Part shown: one piece after another, positions 1 through 5,694 of the stretch | Layout: each line of letters begins with the position of its first letter | How positions within the stretch are numbered: position 1 is the stretch's first letter | Assembly (NCBI GenBank): GCA_002169365.1 | Contig: NHLE01000025.1 | Coordinates: 5,219-10,914 of the forward strand | Source: Pelagibacteraceae bacterium TMED259 | GTDB lineage: Bacteria; Pseudomonadota; Alphaproteobacteria; HIMB59 | DNA length: 5,696 nt | Direction: 5' to 3' | Program-made: the position numbers and the translations under genes | The notes under the pieces: generated by a model | Database searches by the model: none | Seen by the model: only the letters and a program-made list of their open reading frames with translations | What the model was told of the DNA's origin: nothing

Positions 1-24
1 TCTAATTAATTAAAAATAATAATT

Positions 25-624
25 ATGAAAATTATAAGCTTTGAAGGATTTGAATATTCGGGAAAATCTACTCAAATTAAATTATTAAAAGCCTACCTAA
101 AAAAAAATAAAATAAAATCAACTTTTACCAGAGAGCCAGGAGGATTTAAGCAATTAGAGAAAATTAGAAAAATTATACTTGACTCAAATTTTGATAACTT
201 AACTTTAATTTTATTTTTTTTTGCCTCACGTTTTGCTCTTTTATCTCAATTGAAATCAAATGATTTAATTTTTTTTGATCGTTTTTTCGACTCTACTTTT
301 GCATACCAAAAATATACAGCTAAAGATAAAAATCTTATTCTTAATTTAATTAACCAAATTGATAAAAAGTTTATTCCTAAAGTAACCTTTTATTTCAAAA
401 TTAATAAAAATACGCTCACTCAAAGAAAAAAGGCAGTAGGGGAGAGAAATAATTTTGACAAGAAATACTACAATCAATTCTCAAGAATTCAAAAAAACTA
501 TGAAGAAATTGGAAAAATGAATTTAAGCAACAGGAAGTTTGTAATTATTGATGCTAATAAAGACAAAGAAGAAATTCATAATAATATTTTAACAAATTTA
601 AAAAAATGGAAATTAATCAAATAA
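25..624 (+). CDS. tmk: Thymidylate kinase (dTMP kinase)
   Basis: Cytosolic enzyme that phosphorylates dTMP to dTDP with ATP, the step that commits thymidine nucleotides to dTTP and DNA synthesis. The family is recognised from motifs in the right order: a Walker A loop GFEYSGKST at residues 8-16, TREPGG at 35-40 (substrate-side loop), a conserved-position Arg69 in an aromatic helix, and the DR-x-x-DS signature as FFDRFFDST at 83-91 followed by AYQ at 93-95. A basic LID segment with Arg/Lys at 134-141 suggests the type II arrangement, since the P-loop itself carries no arginine. At 199 residues it is slightly shorter than the usual 205-215. The P-loop has Tyr11 where glycine is common, but its Lys14 and Ser15 are intact, so it should be active. 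The ATG at 25 places MKIISFEG exactly at the family N-terminus; no Shine-Dalgarno sequence precedes it. The 3' end overlaps holB by 19 bases. Confidence 0.95.
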   Translation: MKIISFEGFEYSGKSTQIKLLKAYLKKNKIKSTFTREPGGFKQLEKIRKIILDSNFDNLTLILFFFASRFALLSQLKSNDLIFFDRFFDSTFAYQKYTAKDKNLILNLINQIDKKFIPKVTFYFKINKNTLTQRKKAVGERNNFDKKYYNQFSRIQKNYEEIGKMNLSNRKFVIIDANKDKEEIHNNILTNLKKWKLIK

Positions 625-1394
625 TTAAAAAGATTCATTCTGAGAAAGAGGGTTTATTCTTAATTGAGAATAACAATCTTGAAAATATCGATTTGATAAG
701 AGAGGAAATTAAAAATATTTTTTATGAAAAACAGTATGAAATAGATACTTGTTTTTTTGAACTAAAGCCTGAAGCAACGAATAAATTTATATCCATAGAC
801 CAAATTAGAAAATTAAAAAAAGAATTTCTTCATACGAACGTTTTAAATTTAAGTAAAGTAATTTTAATAAAAGAAATAAACGATTTAAATAATAATTCTA
901 TTAATGGCTTATTAAAACTTATTGAAGAGATTCCTCAAAAAACTTTTTTTATTTTTTGCACCACTAATCTTTTAAAAATTCCTAAAACAGTTCTATCTAG
1001 ATCTCGAATACTTCGCCTTAATGATTATCTAGAAAATGATAAATTAGAAGATCTGGCCCATAATATAATTCACCAAAACCAGAATATATCAGAGGACGTA
1101 ATTCAAAATCTGGTTGATTCATTTATATCTTTAAATCGAATTGACTTTTTTGAGCATGTGAAACTATTCACCAAAGATCAAATAGATATTTGTTCAGTAA
1201 TTTTTTTAAAAGTCCTAAATTTTAATTTAAAAAAATTTATTGATAACAAAAAATTATATAAGTACTTATGTGATCTTCATTCTGGTTATCTCTATGATGT
1301 CAATGAAAGTAAACAATTTAATACATTGACTAATGACTTAATTGCTATTTATTTTACCAGATTACAGACAAATTTAATCAAATATGGAAAATAA
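606..1394 (+). CDS. holB: DNA polymerase III delta-prime subunit, reduced form
   Basis: Clamp-loader subunit that helps open the beta clamp and load it at primed DNA. Recognition rests on the AAA+ core: ISIDQIRKLKKEF at residues 62-74, KVILIKEINDLN at 84-95 (degenerate Walker B region), NGLLKLIEEIP at 100-110 (the family's N-A-L-L-K-x-x-E-E-P-P), and LSRSRILRL at 130-138, where Arg132 is the SRC-type arginine finger with Ser in place of Cys. The protein is only 262 residues against roughly 330 in typical homologues. The N-terminal P-loop segment is missing (only GLFLIENNN at 16-24 remains), and there is no four-cysteine zinc module. Delta-prime is not the ATP-hydrolysing subunit in E. coli, so loss of the P-loop need not abolish function. 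The position between tmk and metG supports the call. The start overlaps tmk by 19 bases and lacks a Shine-Dalgarno sequence, suggesting coupled translation. Confidence 0.88.
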   Translation: MEINQIIKKIHSEKEGLFLIENNNLENIDLIREEIKNIFYEKQYEIDTCFFELKPEATNKFISIDQIRKLKKEFLHTNVLNLSKVILIKEINDLNNNSINGLLKLIEEIPQKTFFIFCTTNLLKIPKTVLSRSRILRLNDYLENDKLEDLAHNIIHQNQNISEDVIQNLVDSFISLNRIDFFEHVKLFTKDQIDICSVIFLKVLNFNLKKFIDNKKLYKYLCDLHSGYLYDVNESKQFNTLTNDLIAIYFTRLQTNLIKYGK

Positions 1395-2901
1395 ATTTTA
1401 TACTACGCCCATTTATTACGTAAATGACAAACCGCATATTGGACATGCTTATACTTCTATTTCAGTAGATGTATTAAAAAGATTCCACAAATTAAAAGGC
1501 ATTGATACATATTTTTTAACAGGGACTGATGAACATGGCCAAAAAGTTGAAAAAGCAGCTCAAGATAAAAATATTGATCCCAAAAAGTTTACCGATCAAG
1601 TCTCTGAAAATTTTAGAGCGTTATCTGATGTATTGAATTTAGACAATGATGACTTTATTAGAACAACGGAAGAAAGACATAAAACTTCTGTTCAAAATTT
1701 ATGGCAAAGATTAATAGACAATGACGAAATTTACCTTTCAAAATATGCCGGTTGGTATTCTGTTAGAGATGAAGCATTTGTAGCAGAAAATGAAATAACT
1801 GAAGTAAACGGAATTAAATTTAATTCTTTTGGATCTGAATTAAGTTGGGTAGAGGAGGAGAGCTATTTTTTTAGATTATCTAAATGGCAGAATAGACTTT
1901 TAGAACTATATGATGAAGTACCAGACTTTGTTCACCCTAAATCTCGATTAAATGAAGTAAAAAGTTTTGTGTCTGGGGGGCTTAGAGACCTTTCAGTTTC
2001 AAGAACAACCTTTAATTGGGGTATAGATGTGCCAAATGATGACAAGCATATTATGTATGTTTGGTTAGATGCTTTGACCAATTACATATCTGCTCTGGGA
2101 TTTCCAGATCAGAATAATGATAAATATAAGTCTTTTTGGCCAGGTATACACGTTGTAGGTAAAGATATACTAAGATTTCATGCTGTTTATTGGCCTGCTT
2201 TTTTGATGGCAGCAGACCTTCTACCTCCTAAACAAATAGTAGCTCATGGATGGTGGACCAATGAAGGGGAAAAGATCAGCAAAAGTTTAGGAAATGTCAT
2301 TGATCCTATTGAGTTAATAAATTTATATGGTCTCGATCAATTACGATATTTTTTGATGAGAGAGGTTCCTTTTGGTAATGATGGTGATTTTTCAAAAGAT
2401 GCCATGATTAATAGAATAAATGGAGATTTATCAAACAATTTTGGGAACTTAATTCAAAGGGTATTAAGTTTTATTTTTAAGAACTCAAACCAAACTATTG
2501 ATTTTACTGATGAAGTTTTAAAATTTGATATTTATAAAAACATTATCTCCTCAGAAAGTAAACTTTATGAATTGATGGATAAGTACAGTTTTGATGGTTA
2601 TCTAAAGGTAATCTTTGCTCATTTAAATGATTTAAACACATTTGTGGATAGATCAGCACCATGGGAACTTAGAAAGACCGATCAGATTAAAATGAAAGAG
2701 GTTCTTGATCAAATCTCCATATGTATATTAAAAATCACTCAATTATTGAGTCCTTTTATCCCAAATGGAGCAGAGCGAGTCTATTCAATTTTTGGATTAG
2801 ACAACTCTTATCTTAGTTTTGATAAGTTCAAGGATATTATAGAAAAAAAAACTATCAAGATATCTAAGCCTGAGCCGATATTTATGAGGATAGATGGTTA
2901 A
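1384..2901 (+). CDS. metG: Methionine--tRNA ligase (methionyl-tRNA synthetase)
   Basis: Cytosolic class I aminoacyl-tRNA synthetase that charges initiator and elongator tRNA-Met. The N-terminus FYTTPIYYVNDKPHIGHAY holds the HIGH motif at residues 18-21. WLDA lies at 227-230, a family motif near the active site. KISKS at 297-301 is the KMSKS loop, followed by LGNVIDP. APWELRK, with Trp427, belongs to the helical anticodon-binding domain. The connective peptide reads GWYSVRDEAF at 123-132 where zinc-type enzymes have cysteine pairs, so no zinc knuckle is expected there, as is common in alphaproteobacteria. At 505 residues it is the short form ending in PEPIFMRIDG, without the C-terminal tRNA-binding (Trbp111-like) extension of the E. 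coli enzyme. The ATG at 1384 gives the normal family start and overlaps the holB stop by 11 bases. No clear ribosome binding site is visible, so translation may be coupled. Confidence 0.98.
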   Translation: MENKFYTTPIYYVNDKPHIGHAYTSISVDVLKRFHKLKGIDTYFLTGTDEHGQKVEKAAQDKNIDPKKFTDQVSENFRALSDVLNLDNDDFIRTTEERHKTSVQNLWQRLIDNDEIYLSKYAGWYSVRDEAFVAENEITEVNGIKFNSFGSELSWVEEESYFFRLSKWQNRLLELYDEVPDFVHPKSRLNEVKSFVSGGLRDLSVSRTTFNWGIDVPNDDKHIMYVWLDALTNYISALGFPDQNNDKYKSFWPGIHVVGKDILRFHAVYWPAFLMAADLLPPKQIVAHGWWTNEGEKISKSLGNVIDPIELINLYGLDQLRYFLMREVPFGNDGDFSKDAMINRINGDLSNNFGNLIQRVLSFIFKNSNQTIDFTDEVLKFDIYKNIISSESKLYELMDKYSFDGYLKVIFAHLNDLNTFVDRSAPWELRKTDQIKMKEVLDQISICILKITQLLSPFIPNGAERVYSIFGLDNSYLSFDKFKDIIEKKTIKISKPEPIFMRIDG

Positions 2902-2907
2902 AATATA

Positions 2908-3684
2908 GTGTTAACCGATGCTCATGTTAATTTCTCTCATAAAGATCTAATAAACTCTGTAGATAGATTAATTAAAGAGGGGATAGAAGAGGGTGTCTCC
3001 AATTTCTTATCAGTAAACTCGAATTTATATGAATTTGACACTGACTTTAATTTAATTCAAAATTTTGAGTGTGTTGATTTAACTATTGGCCATCACCCAT
3101 GTCTTTGTAATGAGGTTGACGATGATAATTTCAGAAAAATTTTTGATGATAAAATTTCAAAAAATAGAAAAAAAATAAAAGTAATTGGCGAGACTGGCTT
3201 AGATTTTAGCTATGACGTATGCACTATAAATCAGATTAAATCTTTAAAATTACACATTGAATTTGCTATAAAGTACGAGCTTCCAATATTACTTCATATT
3301 CGAGAGGCATTTGACGAAACATTGAAAATAATCTCAGATTATAAATCAGAACTAAAAACAATTCTTGTGCATTGTTTTACTGGCAATGATGAAGACGCGT
3401 ATAGACTCATGGATCTTGATTGTTATTTTTCTATAACTGGAATTATGACCTTCAAAAATGCTAATAAACTAAGAGAAACAATTAAAAAACTACCGAAAAA
3501 TAAGATTTTCTTTGAGACTGACGCTCCATATTTAACACCAGTACCAATGAGAGGTAAGCTCAATGAGCCTTCTTTCTTAAAATATATAATTGAATATTAT
3601 TGCAATCTGACAGCGTCAAATTTTAGTGAGATTGCAAAAATCTCAACCAATAATTACAAGAGATTTATAAAATGTCAGATCTAA
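2908..3684 (+). CDS. tatD: TatD-family metal-dependent hydrolase/DNase, GTG start, altered HxH motif
   Basis: Member of the TatD branch of the amidohydrolase (TIM-barrel) superfamily. Characterised relatives are metal-dependent deoxyribonucleases or 3'-5' exonucleases; the physiological substrate here is unknown. Conserved elements are GHHP at residues 61-64, GETGLDF with the metal-bridging Glu95, LLHIREA with His130, VHCFTG with His155, and FETDAPYLTP with Asp205. The first metal motif, normally DSHCH near the N-terminus, reads DAHVN at 4-8, so the second histidine is Asn8. E. coli TatD itself has lost HxH (it reads GVN), so activity is still possible. The start must be GTG 2908: the metG stop at 2899 is in frame just upstream and there is no other start codon before the conserved N-terminus. 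Length (258) is normal. It lies 6 bases after metG and overlaps the next gene by 13. The symbol marks the family and does not assert orthology to E. coli tatD over ycfH. Confidence 0.92.
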   Translation: MLTDAHVNFSHKDLINSVDRLIKEGIEEGVSNFLSVNSNLYEFDTDFNLIQNFECVDLTIGHHPCLCNEVDDDNFRKIFDDKISKNRKKIKVIGETGLDFSYDVCTINQIKSLKLHIEFAIKYELPILLHIREAFDETLKIISDYKSELKTILVHCFTGNDEDAYRLMDLDCYFSITGIMTFKNANKLRETIKKLPKNKIFFETDAPYLTPVPMRGKLNEPSFLKYIIEYYCNLTASNFSEIAKISTNNYKRFIKCQI

Positions 3685-4457
3685 AAGTTACAATATTAGG
3701 ATGTGGATCTAGCTTTGGAGTGCCCTTATTTCACAATATTTGGGGTAAATGCGACCCTAATGAGCCCAAAAATATTAGAACTAGGCCTTCTATTTTTCTT
3801 CAAAAAAATGGAAAGAATTTGCTAATTGATACAAGTCCTGACCTAAAACAACAATTACTTAACAACAAAATAAACAATATAGATGGTGTTTTTTACACCC
3901 ATGAGCATGCTGATCACACGCATGGTATAAATGAACTAAGATCAATAAACCTAATACACAAGAAGATAATACCGTGCTACGGGAGTGATAAGACAATGGA
4001 TAATATTGTTAATAGCTTTAATTATCTATTTGAAAATACTAATAAAAGCTATTATCCAGCTATTCTTTCCAGGAACCCGTATCCATCAGAAGAATTTGAA
4101 TTATTTGGCATAAAAATAAGATTAATTAGACAAAACCATGGAGACATAGACTCTGTTGGCTTCATATTTGATAATAAAATTGCCTATAATTTAGATGTAA
4201 AATATTTCTACGATCAGGAGAATTATTTCAAAAACATTGAGAATATTGATCATTGGATTGTTGGATGTCTAAGAATTGACCCACACATTTCTCATGCTTC
4301 ATTGGCTGATGTTAAAAATTGGCTTGATATTGTTAAGCCTAAAAAGGCTTATTTAAGTCATATGACAGCTCATTTAGACTATAAAGCTACTAGTGATTTT
4401 TTACTTAATCAAAATTATATGCCAGCTTTTGATGGTCAAGTTATTGATATTAAATAG
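3672..4457 (+). CDS. PhnP-like metallo-beta-lactamase-fold hydrolase
   Basis: Metallo-beta-lactamase-fold hydrolase of the PhnP-like group, whose E. coli namesake is a phosphoribosyl cyclic phosphodiesterase. The reaction of this alphaproteobacterial subgroup, commonly found after tatD, has not to my knowledge been settled. The N-terminus ILGCGSSFGVP at residues 8-18 and the WGKCDP segment are typical of the subgroup. The metal site is complete by position: HEHADH at 77-82 (His77, His79, Asp81, His82), His156 in NHGD, Asp175 in NLDV, and His230 in SHMTAHLDY, with PHISHASL providing a further conserved histidine upstream. No signal peptide is visible, so it is cytosolic. Length 261 is close to PhnP (about 250). 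There are no other phn genes here, so a role in phosphonate breakdown is not supported; a housekeeping phosphodiesterase is an inference. It is the last gene of the operon and its ATG overlaps tatD by 13 bases, with a weak AAGAGA upstream at 3658. Confidence 0.9.
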   Translation: MSDLKVTILGCGSSFGVPLFHNIWGKCDPNEPKNIRTRPSIFLQKNGKNLLIDTSPDLKQQLLNNKINNIDGVFYTHEHADHTHGINELRSINLIHKKIIPCYGSDKTMDNIVNSFNYLFENTNKSYYPAILSRNPYPSEEFELFGIKIRLIRQNHGDIDSVGFIFDNKIAYNLDVKYFYDQENYFKNIENIDHWIVGCLRIDPHISHASLADVKNWLDIVKPKKAYLSHMTAHLDYKATSDFLLNQNYMPAFDGQVIDIK

Positions 4458-4478
4458 TTTTTTGTACAGCTAATTCCT

Positions 4479-4492
4479 ATAATATATATTAT
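4479..4492. repeat. Perfect 14-base AT palindrome in the convergent spacer
   Basis: ATAATATATATTAT reads the same on both strands and lies between the converging MBL gene and the small minus-strand gene. A T6 run (4458-4463) directly follows the MBL stop codon but has no G+C stem before it, so no classical intrinsic terminator can be called for either gene. The palindrome may simply reflect base composition; a bidirectional termination or protein-binding role is only a possibility. Confidence 0.3.
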
Positions 4493-4554
4493 GCAACAAT
4501 TATATATCAAAAACAAGGGTCCCTAATAATAACTAATACAAAATTTGCTTAAGA

Positions 4555-4812
4555 TTACTTAGATTTAAAAACTTTTGGAGCTGTAGCAAATGTAGCTGCG
4601 GTTATAAATGTACCAAAAATTAAAAGAAAATGAGCAGCAACAGTAATGCCAAAAACAACAAAAGAGCCAAAATATAGTGAAAAAATGATACACCACATCC
4701 AGGAAAGTAACTGCATGATCAAGTGCCTCATTGATACGCTGGGTATTGCCCTGAGAGGGTTCCATTCAGCATCCATTACGCCGTTGTATAATTGTAAAAA
4801 AAGATTTTTCAT
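4555..4812 (-). CDS. Small two-helix membrane protein, function unknown
   Basis: An 85-residue protein that I cannot assign to a named family. The N-terminal third is amphipathic and contains the striking MDAEWNPLRAIPS (13-25) and MRHLIMQ (28-34). Two membrane segments follow, roughly residues 31-53, including SWMWCIIF, and 55-78, including a buried His61 in AAHFLL. The tail is basic (PKVFKSK). Positive charges at Arg21/Arg29 and at Lys80-Lys85 suggest both ends lie in the cytoplasm with a short outer turn near Gly49-Gly55. Codon use is sensible (GTT, GCT and TTT dominate the second half), and the region is about 37% G+C, well above its flanks, so I prefer this strand to the overlapping plus-strand frame. 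The start may be Met1, or Met13 (codon at 4776-4774), where the motif-rich part begins. No Shine-Dalgarno sequence is seen. It stands alone and converges on the operon, so context gives no function. Confidence 0.68.
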   Translation of the reverse strand: MKNLFLQLYNGVMDAEWNPLRAIPSVSMRHLIMQLLSWMWCIIFSLYFGSFVVFGITVAAHFLLIFGTFITAATFATAPKVFKSK

Positions 4813-4835
4813 AATGGTTTATACATGCGACAGAA

Positions 4836-4848
4836 GTGACCAGATCAC
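4836..4848 (-). promoter_or_regulatory. Possible operator: GTGA-N5-TCAC upstream of the small membrane gene
   Basis: An interrupted palindrome with arms GTGA and TCAC around five bases sits 23 to 36 bases upstream of the small gene's first ATG. It could bind a dimeric regulator or form a weak 5' leader hairpin. The arms are only 4 bp, and the spacing is one base short of the CRP/FNR-type layout (TGTGA-N6-TCACA), so no regulator is named. No convincing -35/-10 pair was found beside it. Confidence 0.2.
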
Positions 4849-4936
4849 AAATTTCTTTAAAATTTAATTAAATATTAGTAAAAGATTAAATTTATAAGGA
4901 TTTATAGGAAATGTAACTCGCCCTATCCCACTTTCT

Positions 4937-4964
4937 CTAAGAAACCTTAACTAAGAAACTAAAA
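4937..4964. repeat. Imperfect 14-base tandem repeat (two copies)
   Basis: CTAAGAAACCTTAA is followed directly by CTAAGAAACTAAAA; the first nine bases are identical and 11 of 14 match overall. Two copies only, with no known function; it may be slippage in AT-rich sequence. Confidence 0.4.
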
Positions 4965-5132
4965 GATCGAAAAAATCATTGATAAATGTGAAAAAGATAA
5001 AAAATGCCTAAAAATATAGCTATTTTGAAAAATTTGTCTTTATAAGTGAAAGTGAAGACCTCTGAAGATATTATAGATATAAAACTTAATGAATTAGTTC
5101 TTTTAAAATAGTTAAAATTTCCTTTTTTTTAG

Positions 5133-5182
5133 GTTTTTAGGGGTGTTTAATTTTAAACATGTGTATTTGTATACCCAAAAAC
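5133..5182. repeat. Nested inverted repeat, possible structured RNA or site
   Basis: The outer arms are GTTTTT (5133-5138) with AAAAAC (5177-5182). After a two-base bulge, GGGTGT (5141-5146) can pair with ATACCC (5171-5176), including one G-U pair as RNA. Inside, TGTTTAA (5144-5150) and TTAAACA (5153-5159) form an alternative short hairpin that competes for three of the same bases. The three G-C pairs in a region this AT-rich make it more notable than the other palindromes here. No downstream U-tract marks it as a terminator, and function is unknown. Confidence 0.45.
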
Positions 5183-5365
5183 ATTGAATTATATATTGAT
5201 TTTTATATAAAAATTTAGATAATATTTATCCCTTTTTCAATTTATTTCCTATTTTTTCATCCTTTTTGGTGGTATCTCATTCCTTTTTTGCTAATTTTCG
5301 AAGATTTTACTGATAATTAATGAAATCAAGTCTTTTAAATTTAATCTCTTGAGTCAGAAAGGTCA

Positions 5366-5413
5366 TTATGCCGAAATTAACAATTAAAATTAATGATTTT
5401 AGCATTTCGATAA
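5366..5413. repeat. Nested inverted repeat, possible structured RNA or site
   Basis: TTAT (5366-5369) pairs with ATAA (5410-5413). After a two-base GC bulge, CGAAAT (5372-5377) pairs with ATTTCG (5404-5409). Within the loop, TAAAAT (5385-5390) pairs with ATTTTA (5396-5401) around a five-base loop. Together these give about 16 pairs in 48 bases with consistent nesting. No terminator-like U-tract follows directly. A structured leader or small RNA is an inference; chance pairing in AT-rich DNA is the main alternative. Confidence 0.45.
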
Positions 5414-5454
5414 GAATTATTTTTATAAATTTAGTGATTATTCAATAAATTGGC

Positions 5455-5474
5455 AAAATAACAGGTTATTTTTT
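5455..5474. terminator. Short hairpin with T run, weak terminator candidate
   Basis: AAAATAAC (5455-5462) and GTTATTTT (5465-5472) are perfect inverted repeats separated by AG; as RNA the stem would be 7 bp with a CAGG tetraloop. The second arm runs into a TTTTTT run (5469-5474). The stem is almost all A-T, so it would be weak, and no gene ends just upstream on either strand. Confidence 0.25.
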
Positions 5475-5595
5475 CAAATGAAAAGGATGTTATCCAATAA
5501 ATTTTATAGAAAAGCTAAAAGGATAGCCCTATTTATAATTTTCTAAAAAAACAAAAAAAGCGTTATAAATATAAATTAATAAGTAAAAACAATAC

Positions 5596-5629
5596 TTTAT
5601 TATAATTATTTAATAACAATTATAATAAA
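5596..5629. repeat. 12-bp AT-only inverted repeat
   Basis: TTTATTATAATT (5596-5607) and AATTATAATAAA (5618-5629) are perfect reverse complements around a 10-base spacer. Each arm contains a TATAAT hexamer. It may be a binding site, a cruciform or a promoter-like element, but the sequence around it is about 10% G+C, where such matches arise easily. No -35-like partner is seen at the right spacing. Confidence 0.4.
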
Positions 5630-5663
5630 ATACTAGTTATTTTTGGAGTGTTTTTTTCTTTCA

Positions 5664-5694
5664 TTAGGTTCTAAGTATTTTTTTCGTAACCTAA
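5664..5694. repeat. 7-bp inverted repeat at the window edge
   Basis: TTAGGTT (5664-5670) and AACCTAA (5688-5694) are perfect reverse complements around a 17-base spacer that contains a T-rich run. CTAAG is also directly repeated at 5671 and 5691. The element touches the window edge, so its full extent cannot be judged. Confidence 0.35.

Noticed and set aside
1..24. End of a preceding gene
   Set aside because: Stops occur in all plus-strand frames within the first 13 bases, so an upstream gene may end here or before the window, but nothing identifies it.
4516..4524. AGGGTCCCT as a terminator hairpin in the convergent spacer
   Set aside because: The arms are separated by a single base, so no hairpin loop can form, and no T run follows at the right distance on either strand.
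4565..4765. 66-codon minus-strand frame inside the small membrane gene
   Set aside because: It is a shifted frame of the same strand with a Phe/Cys-rich translation typical of a shadow.
4836..4849. CRP/FNR-like site (TGTGA...TCAC on the minus strand)
   Set aside because: The spacer is five rather than six bases and the outer bases do not match; kept only as an unnamed dyad.
4646..4867. 73-codon plus-strand frame opposite the small membrane gene
   Set aside because: It lies almost wholly antisense to the 85-residue frame. Its translation shows no domain or membrane pattern, while the minus strand has coherent helices and sensible codon use.
5004..5045. 13-codon frame starting MPKNIAILK
   Set aside because: Too short, no ribosome-binding sequence, and no independent support.
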